A DNA stretch of 33,512 nt from Subdoligranulum variabile (GTDB lineage: Bacteria > Bacillota > Clostridia > Oscillospirales > Ruminococcaceae): assembly GCA_004552305.1 (NCBI GenBank), contig SFOX01000014.1:1-33512 (forward strand), given 5' to 3'. The position numbers and the translations under genes are program-made. The notes below the pieces were generated by a model that saw only the letters and a program-made list of their open reading frames with translations, was not told the origin of the DNA and did no database searches. Below are positions 22,824-31,118 of this stretch, piece by piece; position 1 is the stretch's first letter; each line of letters begins with the position of its first letter.

Positions 22824-23963
22824 ATGCAGTCATATCTGATTTTGGCAAACGGTCAGGTGTTCCGCGGGCAAAGCATCGGCTGCCCCGGCACCACCATCGG
22901 TGAGGTCGTGTTTGCCACCGGTATGGTCGGCTTTGAAGAAACGCTGACCGACCCCAGCTATTACGGTCAAATCATCACCCAGACCTACCCGCTGATCGGC
23001 AACTACGGTATGAATTCCGAGGATGTCGAAAGCGGCAAGATCTGGGCCAAGGGCTACATTGTGCGCGAGGCGTGCAAGACCCCCTCCAACTTCCGCAGCG
23101 AGGAAACGCTGGATGCCTTCTTAAAAAAGAACGGCATCATCGGCATTGAGGGCGTTGACACCCGCAGCCTGACCCGCACCCTGCGCGAAAGCGGCGTGAT
23201 GAACGGCGCGATCACCACCGAGTTCGACCCCGATGCCGAGCCGGAGAAAAAGGCAGCCCTGATGCCCGCCATCACTGCCTACGCCGTCACCGAGGCAGTG
23301 GCAACGGTGACCTGCGCCGCCCCTAAGACCTTTGAGCCGACCACCAACGTCATTGACGGGCGCGAGGTCGAGACCCCGCTGCACGTCGCACTGCTGGATC
23401 TCGGCTGCAAAAATAACATCGTGCGCTGCCTGCAAAAGCGTGGCTGCCGCGTCACCGTTCTGCCCGGCACCGCCACCGCCGCCGAGCTGGCAGCCCTCAA
23501 CCCCGATGGGCTGATGCTCTCCAACGGTCCCGGCGACCCGGCGGAAAACGTCGGCATCATCGCCAACATCAAGCAGATGCTGGACACCGGCATCCCCACC
23601 TTCGGCATCTGCCTGGGGCATCAGCTCACCGCACTGGCTGCCGGTGCCAAGACCTGTAAGCTCAAATACGGGCATCGCGGCGCCAACCAGCCCGTCACCA
23701 GCCCTGCCAAGCAGCGCACCTTTATCACCAGCCAGAACCACGGCTACGCGGTTATGGCGGACACCCTGCCCGAAACCGTCGGCAAGATGAGCTATTTCAA
23801 CGCCAATGACGGCACCTGCGAGGGTATGGATTATTTCAAGTGGAACTGCTTTACCGTGCAGTTCCACCCCGAGGCCAACGGCGGCCCCAAGGATACCGAG
23901 TTCCTGTTTGACGAGTTTGTCAAGCGGATGCTCGCAGCAAAAGGAGTGATCAACGATGCCTAA
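22824..23963 (+). CDS. carA: Carbamoyl-phosphate synthase small subunit
   Basis: Glutaminase subunit that feeds ammonia to CarB. The 379-residue protein has the N-terminal small-subunit domain (LTDPSYYGQIITQTYPLIGNYG) and a class I glutamine amidotransferase domain with the catalytic Cys in FGICLGHQL (Cys 263) and the His-Glu pair in QFHPEA (348, 350). ATG 22824 has AGGAG 6 bases upstream. Its last 8 bases overlap the start of carB. Product carbamoyl phosphate serves pyrimidine and arginine synthesis; the operon context points to pyrimidines. Confidence 0.97.
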   Translation: MQSYLILANGQVFRGQSIGCPGTTIGEVVFATGMVGFEETLTDPSYYGQIITQTYPLIGNYGMNSEDVESGKIWAKGYIVREACKTPSNFRSEETLDAFLKKNGIIGIEGVDTRSLTRTLRESGVMNGAITTEFDPDAEPEKKAALMPAITAYAVTEAVATVTCAAPKTFEPTTNVIDGREVETPLHVALLDLGCKNNIVRCLQKRGCRVTVLPGTATAAELAALNPDGLMLSNGPGDPAENVGIIANIKQMLDTGIPTFGICLGHQLTALAAGAKTCKLKYGHRGANQPVTSPAKQRTFITSQNHGYAVMADTLPETVGKMSYFNANDGTCEGMDYFKWNCFTVQFHPEANGGPKDTEFLFDEFVKRMLAAKGVINDA

Positions 23964-26900
23964 AGACCCGCGTATCAAAAAGGTGCTGGTGATCGGTTCC
24001 GGTCCCATCATCATCGGACAGGCAGCCGAGTTCGACTACTCCGGCACGCAGGCCTGCCGCGCCTTGAAATCCGAGGGTGTGGAAACGGTTCTTGTCAACT
24101 CCAACCCCGCCACCATTATGACCGACCCCGACATCGCTGACCACGTCTACATCGAGCCGCTGACGGCGGAGGTAGTCGAGCGCATCATCGAAAAAGAAAA
24201 GCCCGATGCCATCCTGCCCAACCTCGGCGGTCAGACCGGCTTAAACCTGTCGATGGAGCTGGCGCGCAGCGGCTTTTTGGATCGCAGCGGCGTGCGCCTG
24301 CTGGCGTGCAAGCCCGACACCATTGACCGCGCCGAGGATCGCCAGCTGTTCAAGGACACGATGGAAAAGCTGCATCAGCCCATCATCCCCTCCAAGGTCG
24401 TGGAAAATCTGGACGATGCGCTGAACTTTGCCGAGATCATCGGCTATCCCGTCATCGTGCGCCCTGCCTTTACCATGGGCGGCACCGGCGGCGGCATCTG
24501 CGAGGACCGCGACAAGCTGCACGAGATCGCCACCAACGGTCTGCGGCTTTCCCCCATCCACCAGATTCTGGTGGAAAAGTGCATCTCCGGCTGGAAAGAA
24601 ATTGAATACGAGGTCATGCGGGACTCCAAGGGCAACGTCATCACCGTCTGCAATATGGAAAACCTGGACCCCGTCGGCATCCACACCGGCGACTCCATCG
24701 TTGTGGCGCCCAGCCAGACCCTGTCCGACAAAGAGTACCAGATGCTGCGCACCGCCGCGCTGGATATCATCACCGAGCTGGGCATCGAGGGCGGCTGCAA
24801 CTGCCAGTTTGCCTTAAAGCCCGACTCCTTTGAGTACGCGGTCATCGAGGTCAACCCCCGTGTGTCGCGCTCCTCCGCGCTGGCATCCAAGGCGACGGGC
24901 TATCCCATCGCCAAGGTTGCCACCAAGATCGCCCTCGGCTACACGCTGGACGAGATCACCAACGATGTCACCGGCGAAACCTGCGCCTGCTTTGAGCCGG
25001 CGCTGGACTACGTCGTTGTAAAATACCCCAAATGGCCGTTTGACAAGTTCGTCTACGCCGACAAGTCGCTGGGTACCCAGATGATGGCGACCGGCGAGGT
25101 TATGGCGATCGGCAACAGCTTTGAACACGCCATGATGAAGGCGGTTTCCTCCACCGAGCTGGGTCTGGACACAATGACCCTGCCCGACTTTGAAAAGCTC
25201 TCTACCGAGGAAATCATCGAGCATCTGCATGTGCAGGACTCCGAGCGCGCCTTCTGCGTGTACGAAGCCCTCAAGCATGGCGTGCCGCACGACACTATCT
25301 ACGACATCACCAAGATCGACTGGTGGTTTTTGGACAAGCTGCAGCACCTCGCCGATATGGAAATGGCGCTGCAAAACGGCGCCCTGACCGAGGAAAAGTA
25401 CCTCGCCGCCAAAAAGCTGGGCTTCCTGGACAAGACGATTCAGCGCCTGTCCGGTGCCGAAACGCTGCCCGCCCACCCCGGCGCAGCCTTCAAGATGGTC
25501 GATACCTGCGCTGCAGAATTTGCCGCTAAAACGCCGTATTTCTACTCTACCTGCGATGCCGACAACGAGGCGGCGCAGTTCATTGCCGAGCGCAGCGACC
25601 CCAACAAGAAAAAGGTGCTGGTGTTCGGCTCCGGTCCTATCCGCATCGGTCAGGGCATCGAGTTTGACTACTGCTCTGTCCACGCTGTGTGGACGCTGAA
25701 AAAGCACGGCTGCGAGGCGGTGCTGGTCAACAACAACCCCGAAACCGTTTCCACCGACTTTGACACCGGCGACCGCCTGTACTTTGACCCGCTGAACCCC
25801 GAGAGCGTGGATCAGATCATTGCCACCGAAAAGCCCGACGGCTGTTTGGTGCAGTTCGGCGGTCAGACCGCCATCAAGCTGGCCAAGCATATGGACGACA
25901 TCGGTCTGCCCATTCTGGGAACCCCCGCGGACGCCATCGACGAGGCGGAGGACCGCGAGCGCTTTGACGAGCTGCTGGAGCGCTGCGGCATTCCCCGCCC
26001 CGAGGGTCGCACCGTCTACACGCTGGAGGAAGCCCTGCAGGCGGCGCGGGAGGTCGGCTACCCCGTGCTGATGCGCCCGTCCTACGTTTTGGGCGGTCAG
26101 AATATGATCGTGGCGTACAACTCCGCCGACGTCACCGAGTATATGGGCGTTATCACCAAGCACGTTGACATGAGCCACCCCGTGCTGATGGACAAGTACA
26201 TCCTCGGCACCGAGTGTGAGGTGGACGCCATCTGCGACGGCACCGATTACCTTGTACCCGGCATTATGCAGCAGGTCGAGCGCACCGGCGTACACTCCGG
26301 CGACTCCATCTGCGTCTACCCGCCGTACACCTTCAGCCAGAAGGTCATTGATACGCTGGTCGATTACACCGGGCGCTTTGCCCGCGAGCTGAAGGTCGTG
26401 GGTCTGGTCAACGTACAGTACGCGGTGCAGAACGACCGCGTCTACGTCATTGAGGTCAACCCCCGCTCCTCCCGTACCGTGCCGTACATCTCCAAGGTCA
26501 CCGGCGTGCCGATGGTCGATCTGGCAGTGCGCTGCACCCTGGGTGAAAAGCTCAGGGATATGGGCTACGGCACCGGGCTTTGGCGCAACGGGCAAAGCCC
26601 CTACACCGCCATCAAGGTGCCTGTGTACAGTTTCCTGAAGCTGCACGGCGTGGATACCATGCTGGGACCCGAGATGAAATCCACCGGCGAGGTGCTGGGC
26701 ATTGCGCCCAACTTCCACGAGGCGATGATGAAAGGTCTTGTGGCTGCCGGTTACCAGTTCAAGACCCCCGGTCCCGGCTCCTGCGTGATCATCTCGGTCA
26801 AGGACAGCGACAAGCCCGAGGCTGCCGAGCTGGCTTGGAAGCTGCATGATTACGGCTACAAGATCTACGGCACCCCCGGCACCGCGAAGTTCCTCAACGG

Positions 26901-27195
26901 TCAGATGGTACCCTGCAGCGTTGTGCGCCAGATGAGCGAGGCACGCCCCAACGTGCTGGATCTGCTGGAAAGCGGCTTGGTGGATTACATTATCTCCACC
27001 AGCCCGCACGGACGCGACCCGCACCGTGATTCCGTCAAGTTCCGCCGCAAGGCGACCGAGCTGTCCATCCCGACCATCACGGCGATGGACACCGCCCGCG
27101 TTCTGGTGGATGCCCTGCGCGGCGACCACGATATCAGCGAAATGGAGCTGGTGGATGTGGCTGCCCTGCACCGCGACGCCGCCGCCGGCAAATAA
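23956..27195 (+). CDS. carB: Carbamoyl-phosphate synthase large subunit
   Basis: Makes carbamoyl phosphate from bicarbonate, ammonia and two ATP. The 1079-residue length is standard and intact: first carboxy-phosphate ATP-grasp half (starts KVLVIGSGPIIIGQAAEFDY; RPAFTMGGTGGGI), an oligomerisation region (about 400-550), a second carbamoyl-phosphate half (starts KVLVFGSGPIRIGQGIEFDY; RPSYVLGGQNM), and a C-terminal MGS-like allosteric domain (about 940-1079) where UMP and other effectors bind in known enzymes. AAGGAG lies 9 bases before ATG 23956. It is the last gene of the operon and is followed by a terminator. Confidence 0.98.
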   Translation: MPKDPRIKKVLVIGSGPIIIGQAAEFDYSGTQACRALKSEGVETVLVNSNPATIMTDPDIADHVYIEPLTAEVVERIIEKEKPDAILPNLGGQTGLNLSMELARSGFLDRSGVRLLACKPDTIDRAEDRQLFKDTMEKLHQPIIPSKVVENLDDALNFAEIIGYPVIVRPAFTMGGTGGGICEDRDKLHEIATNGLRLSPIHQILVEKCISGWKEIEYEVMRDSKGNVITVCNMENLDPVGIHTGDSIVVAPSQTLSDKEYQMLRTAALDIITELGIEGGCNCQFALKPDSFEYAVIEVNPRVSRSSALASKATGYPIAKVATKIALGYTLDEITNDVTGETCACFEPALDYVVVKYPKWPFDKFVYADKSLGTQMMATGEVMAIGNSFEHAMMKAVSSTELGLDTMTLPDFEKLSTEEIIEHLHVQDSERAFCVYEALKHGVPHDTIYDITKIDWWFLDKLQHLADMEMALQNGALTEEKYLAAKKLGFLDKTIQRLSGAETLPAHPGAAFKMVDTCAAEFAAKTPYFYSTCDADNEAAQFIAERSDPNKKKVLVFGSGPIRIGQGIEFDYCSVHAVWTLKKHGCEAVLVNNNPETVSTDFDTGDRLYFDPLNPESVDQIIATEKPDGCLVQFGGQTAIKLAKHMDDIGLPILGTPADAIDEAEDRERFDELLERCGIPRPEGRTVYTLEEALQAAREVGYPVLMRPSYVLGGQNMIVAYNSADVTEYMGVITKHVDMSHPVLMDKYILGTECEVDAICDGTDYLVPGIMQQVERTGVHSGDSICVYPPYTFSQKVIDTLVDYTGRFARELKVVGLVNVQYAVQNDRVYVIEVNPRSSRTVPYISKVTGVPMVDLAVRCTLGEKLRDMGYGTGLWRNGQSPYTAIKVPVYSFLKLHGVDTMLGPEMKSTGEVLGIAPNFHEAMMKGLVAAGYQFKTPGPGSCVIISVKDSDKPEAAELAWKLHDYGYKIYGTPGTAKFLNGQMVPCSVVRQMSEARPNVLDLLESGLVDYIISTSPHGRDPHRDSVKFRRKATELSIPTITAMDTARVLVDALRGDHDISEMELVDVAALHRDAAAGK

Positions 27196-27208
27196 ACACA
27201 GCCCTGTA

Positions 27209-27235
27209 CCCGCGCCCGCAAGGACGCGGGTTTTT
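27209..27235 (+). terminator. Terminator of the pyr operon
   Basis: CCCGCG (27209-27214) pairs with CGCGGG (27225-27230), followed by five Ts, 13 bases after the carB stop. Confidence 0.85.
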
Positions 27236-27261
27236 GCGGCAAAAAAGCACGATGTATCGGT

Positions 27262-27275
27262 TTGAAATATTTCAA
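27262..27275. promoter_or_regulatory. AT-rich palindrome upstream of hup
   Basis: TTGAAATATTTCAA is a perfect 14-base palindrome about 85 bases before the hup -35. It may be a regulator site. There is no independent support. Confidence 0.3.
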
Positions 27276-27359
27276 TCCACCAAGTGACGAAATTTTCAAC
27301 AAAATTTACCACGTTTTTTATGGCATTTGACGATTTTGTGTGGAATTGGTAAAAAACGC

Positions 27360-27388
27360 TTGATTCTGCGCACAATTTTCTCTATAAT
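27360..27388 (+). promoter_or_regulatory. Predicted promoter of hup
   Basis: TTGATT (27360-27365), a 17-base spacer and TATAAT (27383-27388) lie 55 bases before the hup ATG. The surrounding 27240-27440 stretch is far more AT-rich than the rest of the window. Confidence 0.8.
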
Positions 27389-27443
27389 ATGGAACGTAAC
27401 AATTCTGGGCAATATGCCCAAGTGATAGGGAGTTAATGATACT

Positions 27444-27719
27444 ATGACCAGATCTCAGCTGATTACCAAAGTGGCAAACGAAACCAACCTCTCCTGCAGC
27501 GAGGTAGAAAAAGTTATGGACGGCATCTTCGGCACCATCGGTGATGTGCTGAAGAGCGGTGACAAGGTCACCATCGCCGGTTTCGGTCGCTTTGAAATGC
27601 GTGAGCGCCAGACCAAGAACTTCACCAACCCCAAGACCAAGGTCACCAGCAAGCTGGAGCCTACCGCCATCCCCGGTTTCAAGGCCAGCGGTCGTCTGAA
27701 GGACAAAGTTGCCAAGTAA
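27444..27719 (+). CDS. hup: HU-family DNA-binding protein
   Basis: The 91-residue histone-like protein bends and compacts DNA as a dimer. It has the N-terminal helices (RSQLITKVANETNLSCSEVEKV), the GDKVTIAGFGRFEMRER strand, and beta-arms ending FKASGRLKDKV. The arm tip reads FTNPKTK where most HU proteins have GRNPKTG, keeping the intercalating Pro. AGGGAG lies 11 bases before ATG 27444. It is monocistronic with its own promoter and a strong terminator, consistent with high expression. Confidence 0.96.
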   Translation: MTRSQLITKVANETNLSCSEVEKVMDGIFGTIGDVLKSGDKVTIAGFGRFEMRERQTKNFTNPKTKVTSKLEPTAIPGFKASGRLKDKVAK

Positions 27720-27740
27720 TCACAAGACCGAAGTTGTTAA

Positions 27741-27771
27741 GGGTCTTTCCCCGCAGGGGAAAGACCCTTTT
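27741..27771 (+). terminator. Terminator of hup
   Basis: GGGTCTTTCCCC (27741-27752), a GCA loop and GGGGAAAGACCC (27756-27767) give a perfect 12-bp stem followed by TTTT. Confidence 0.92.
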
Positions 27772-27790
27772 AGTTTTTGTTTTTATGCGC

Positions 27791-27829
27791 AAAAAAACGG
27801 TGCGCCCGCCCAGCGGACACACCGTTTTT
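27791..27829 (-). terminator. Terminator of the minus-strand mgsA operon (possibly bidirectional)
   Basis: On the minus strand ACGGTGTGTCCGC pairs with GCGGGCGCACCGT (13 bp, two G-U pairs) and is followed by seven Ts (27791-27797 on the plus strand are As). On the plus strand the same hairpin is followed by five Ts. It lies between the convergent hup and mgsA genes. The TGTCCGC core resembles the island-tail hairpin. Confidence 0.85.
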
Positions 27830-27878
27830 GAATTTTTAAATTTGTACGCTGCCCGCGCAGCGCCGACGTGAATTTTGC

Positions 27879-28292
27879 TTACACCTGCAGCTGCTGCGGG
27901 GGGATGATGGTGCGCCAATCCAAGTCGCCGCGCCCCAGACCCAGCACCAGCATTTCGGCGGTGGCGATGTTGGTGGCGGCGGGTACGTTGTGTACGTCGC
28001 AGACGCGCAGCAGCTGCATTTCAAACGGCTCGTTCGGCTTGGCACCGATGGGATCGCGCAAAAACAGCAGCATATCCACCTCGTTGCAGGCGATGCGGGT
28101 CATGATCTGCTGGTCGCCGCCCAAATTGCCGGACATAAATTTCTGCACGGGCAGCCCTGCCTTTTCCTCCACCAAATGCCCGGTCGTGCCGGTTGCAATC
28201 AGGGTATGCTGCGAAAGGATATGCTTATACGCGCGGCAAAAATCCGCCATAAGCTCCTTTTTGGAATCATGGGCAATCAATGCGATCGTCAT
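27879..28292 (-). CDS. mgsA: Methylglyoxal synthase
   Basis: Turns dihydroxyacetone phosphate into methylglyoxal and phosphate, a bypass of lower glycolysis that is inhibited by phosphate. The 137-residue protein shows IALIAHDSKKELM at the N-terminus, the phosphate-binding ATGTTGHLV, the catalytic SGNLGGDQQI region, LFLRDPIGAKPNEPF and VCDVHNVPAATNIATAE. ATG 28292 has GGTGGA 7 bases upstream. It follows the minD-like gene after 39 bases, and is probably in its operon; mgsA also ends the mre-min cluster in other clostridia. Confidence 0.96.
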   Translation of the reverse strand: MTIALIAHDSKKELMADFCRAYKHILSQHTLIATGTTGHLVEEKAGLPVQKFMSGNLGGDQQIMTRIACNEVDMLLFLRDPIGAKPNEPFEMQLLRVCDVHNVPAATNIATAEMLVLGLGRGDLDWRTIIPPQQLQV

Positions 28293-28331
28293 AAAAATCC
28301 ACCGTCCTTGTCGGCCAAACTGCCGTATATT

Positions 28332-29072
28332 TTAATAGGTAAGCGGGACCCTTTGCCCGCAAAGTCGTTTTGCCATAGCCTGCCCGGCAATCACCGCCGG
28401 GTCTGCGGCGGGGGGAACGCTGCCGTTGGCACCCGCCAGCTGTAAGGGCTTGCTTTCGGGTATCACTGCCAAAAGCTGGGCGCCCACGGTGTCAATGCAC
28501 TCGTCAAGATCCGCCACAGCGGCGCGTTTGCCGAAGCTCTCGCGCGTGACGCGGTTCATCACCAGCCGCACGGCGCTTTGCTCACGCGCGGACGCCAGCA
28601 GGCGATCCGCCACGATTTTGCCGTCGCGCAGTGCCACGGGGTCGGGCGTCAAAACCAAAAGCGCCTTGTCCGCAATGCGGTCGGCGGCGGTAAACGGCGC
28701 GCCCATACCGGCGGCGGTGTCCAGCAGGATAAAATCAAAATAGGGGCGCATCGCGGTCACCAGCCTGGCAAGGGGTGCGGCAAGAACCTCGCCGCCCTCA
28801 TAGGGGGCGCTTATGACCGAAAGCCCGGTGTACAAAGGGCTGGAAACGATCGCTTTGCCGCCTTCACACCGACCGCACAGGACGTCCTCAATATCATAGA
28901 CGGTACGCCCGTATACGCCGGCAATAATGTCCACACTGCGCAGACCGGAATCCAGCTCGATCAACAGCACCTTATGCCCCAAACGGGCAAGGCTTGCGCC
29001 CAAAAGCACCGAAACCGTGCTTTTGCCGGTACCGCCCTTGCCGGAACATAGCATAATACATTGTGCGTTCAC
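28332..29072 (-). CDS. minD: MinD-like P-loop ATPase (septum-site determination family)
   Basis: The 246-residue ParA/MinD-family protein has the deviant Walker A motif SGKGGTGKST (about residues 9-18), IELDSGLRSVDIIAG, which matches the MinD-specific LDxDxGLRNLDxxxG box, TVYDIEDVLCGRC, and Walker B-like FDFILLDTAAGMG. MinD uses ATP to bind membrane and carry MinC. Here the C-terminus (AKRLCGQRVPLTY) lacks an obvious amphipathic membrane-targeting helix, and neither minC nor minE lies nearby, so classic Min oscillation is doubtful. GTG 29072 is chosen because GGAGGG lies 6 bases upstream; the frame extends to another GTG at 29105 without support. Confidence 0.85.
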   Translation of the reverse strand: MNAQCIMLCSGKGGTGKSTVSVLLGASLARLGHKVLLIELDSGLRSVDIIAGVYGRTVYDIEDVLCGRCEGGKAIVSSPLYTGLSVISAPYEGGEVLAAPLARLVTAMRPYFDFILLDTAAGMGAPFTAADRIADKALLVLTPDPVALRDGKIVADRLLASAREQSAVRLVMNRVTRESFGKRAAVADLDECIDTVGAQLLAVIPESKPLQLAGANGSVPPAADPAVIAGQAMAKRLCGQRVPLTY

Positions 29073-29117
29073 AGCAAGCCCTCCGCGTGTCTTTGTAACA
29101 AACACTTGTACGACCTT

Positions 29118-29146
29118 ATTCTATCACAAAATCCGGAACATAGCAA
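29118..29146 (-). promoter_or_regulatory. Predicted promoter of minD-mgsA
   Basis: On the minus strand: TTGCTA (29141-29146), a 17-base spacer and TAGAAT (29118-29123), 45 bases before the minD start. It separates minD-mgsA from the PBP2 gene. Confidence 0.6.
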
Positions 29147-29256
29147 CAGGTGTGTGCGTAAAAAATCAAGGACATTTTTTGAACAATTTAACGATGCGCC
29201 GCCTGAAACCGCAAAGCTTGCACGAAATGCGCAATTTTTGCAAAGCCGCGCGGGGG

Positions 29257-31047
29257 TCAGCGGCTGAAATACAGGTTGAACACGTCCCGCAGTACGGGCG
29301 CGGCGTGAAATCCGCCCCCGCCGTATTCCAGCACGACCGCCAGCGCAATTTCGGGGGCATCCGCCGGGGCATAGCCGATCAGCACCGAATTGACATAGTG
29401 TCCGCCGCCCGGCTTTTGCGCCGCCAGCTGGGGGCTGCCGGTTTTGGCAGCGCAGGGGACAACGACCTGCCGCAAAACGCTGCTGCCCTGCGCCATACGC
29501 ACCATACCGTCCCGGATGGGCATAAACACGCTTTCGCCGCCCGCAACCTCGATGAATTGCGGCGTATACTGCCAGACTGTCGCCCCGTCGGCATCCACGG
29601 CGCGGTCGGCAAAATGCAGCAGGGGACGCCGCCCGCCGTTGGCAAGCGCCGCCGCGTAGGCTGCCAGCTGCACGGGGGTCAGCGCCGTGTTGCCCTGCCC
29701 GATGGCTGCCATCAGGGTCAGCCCGGCCTGGTAGTTTTCGTCGCTGGACCAAGTCAGCCGCCCGGCAGCGGCGGGGGTTTCCACCCCGGTGTCGGCAGCC
29801 AGTCCCAGCTGCTGCGCCGTTTGGCTGAAAACATCCACCCCCAGCCGCCGCCCGGTGTCGTAAAAATAGAGGTTGCAGCTGTATTGCAGGGCGGTGCGCA
29901 GGTCCACCGCGCCGCTATGGCGGTCCTGCAGGCAGCGGGGCTGATAGCCGCTGTAATAGAGGTACCGCCCCGTGCAGGGGACGGTATCATAGGGCGAAAA
30001 CCCCTGCTGCAGCGCGGCGGCAGCCACGGCGGGCTTAAAGGCAGAGCCGGGCGCGTACAGCCCTTGGCAGCAGCGGTCCAGCAGCGGGGCGCGGCTGTCG
30101 GCGCAAAGGTCGGCGTAGTTGCGGCGGTAGGTGTTCAGGTCGTAGCCGGGGTAGTTGGCGGCGGCTAAGATGCCGCCGGTGCGCACATCCACCAGCACGG
30201 CTGCCCCGGCGCAGGCTTCCCGCCCGGCCCCTGCGGCGGCGGTGGTGCGCAGCGTTTCGATGCGGTCTGCCAGCGCGTCCTGCAAAGCCTTTTGCAGGGC
30301 GGCGTCCACCGTTAAAATCAGGTTCGCCCCGGGCTGTGCGGCAGACAAAACGCGCCGCCCGGTCACGGTGCCGCTGCGGTCCACGCTTACGATGCTGCGC
30401 CCGATCTGCCCGCGCAAAAGCGTGTCGTATGCCTGCTCCAGCCCGCTTTGCCCAATGCGCGCATCCATGGCAAGCCCTTGTGCCTTGACATCCTGCCATT
30501 GCTCGGCTGTGATGGCACCGGGGAACCCCAGCGCGTGGGGCATAAGCGCCCCCTGCTGCCATACCCGCACGCCCCGCGCTGCCAAGCGCACGGCACCGCT
30601 TTGCACCAGCCCGGCGCGGTACAGCGCCGTCACCGTGTCGGCATCGGCGTTTTGCAAAACGGGCAGTTCGCCCGCCGCTGCGGTACAACAAAAGGCGGCA
30701 AGCTGTGTTTCCACATCCTTGCCGCCTGTCAGGGCGCTGAGCTGTTCTACGGTTTGGGGCAGCGAAGTCCCGCGCGGGGCGGGTACCTGCAAAAGCACAT
30801 CAAAGACGGTGTCGTCCTGTGCTAAAATAACGCCGCTGCGGTCCAGAATTTTGCCCCGCGCGGCGTACTCGGTCACGGTATACTGCGCGGTGGCGAGCTC
30901 CTGCGCCTTTTGGGCGTAATGCTCTGCCATGGCAAACTGCATCCATGCCAGCCGCGCCAGAAACAGCGCAAACACCGCCGCACACAGTACCGCCAGCACC
31001 ACAATGCGCCGGCTGCGTTGACGGCGCGGGGAATCGGGCTGCTTCAC
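29257..31047 (-). CDS. mrdA: Class B penicillin-binding protein 2 (elongation transpeptidase, MrdA-like)
   Basis: Peptidoglycan transpeptidase anchored by one N-terminal membrane helix (about residues 15-36). The pedestal domain follows (ARGKILDRSG at about 63-72). The catalytic domain carries all three motifs: SxxK as APGSAFKP (Ser 335), SxN as YSCNLYF (390-392) and KTG as AAKTGSPQ (535-537). The 596-residue length is slightly short for clostridial PBP2. GTG 31047 has AAAGGTGG upstream. PBP2 versus a SpoVD/FtsI-type class B PBP is decided by the neighbours (mreC-like upstream, minD and mgsA downstream) and by the absence of PASTA domains. Confidence 0.88.
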   Translation of the reverse strand: MKQPDSPRRQRSRRIVVLAVLCAAVFALFLARLAWMQFAMAEHYAQKAQELATAQYTVTEYAARGKILDRSGVILAQDDTVFDVLLQVPAPRGTSLPQTVEQLSALTGGKDVETQLAAFCCTAAAGELPVLQNADADTVTALYRAGLVQSGAVRLAARGVRVWQQGALMPHALGFPGAITAEQWQDVKAQGLAMDARIGQSGLEQAYDTLLRGQIGRSIVSVDRSGTVTGRRVLSAAQPGANLILTVDAALQKALQDALADRIETLRTTAAAGAGREACAGAAVLVDVRTGGILAAANYPGYDLNTYRRNYADLCADSRAPLLDRCCQGLYAPGSAFKPAVAAAALQQGFSPYDTVPCTGRYLYYSGYQPRCLQDRHSGAVDLRTALQYSCNLYFYDTGRRLGVDVFSQTAQQLGLAADTGVETPAAAGRLTWSSDENYQAGLTLMAAIGQGNTALTPVQLAAYAAALANGGRRPLLHFADRAVDADGATVWQYTPQFIEVAGGESVFMPIRDGMVRMAQGSSVLRQVVVPCAAKTGSPQLAAQKPGGGHYVNSVLIGYAPADAPEIALAVVLEYGGGGFHAAPVLRDVFNLYFSR

Positions 31048-31085
31048 GCAGAATCCACCTTTCTGATAACAAACTGCTTATATTG

Positions 31086-31114
31086 ATTATAAGAAAAATT
31101 CCGGCAAAATGCAA
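31086..31114 (-). promoter_or_regulatory. Predicted promoter of the PBP2 gene
   Basis: On the minus strand: TTGCAT (31109-31114), a 17-base spacer and TATAAT (31086-31091), 38 bases before the GTG start, inside the short gap after mreC. Confidence 0.7.
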
Positions 31115-31118
31115 GCTG

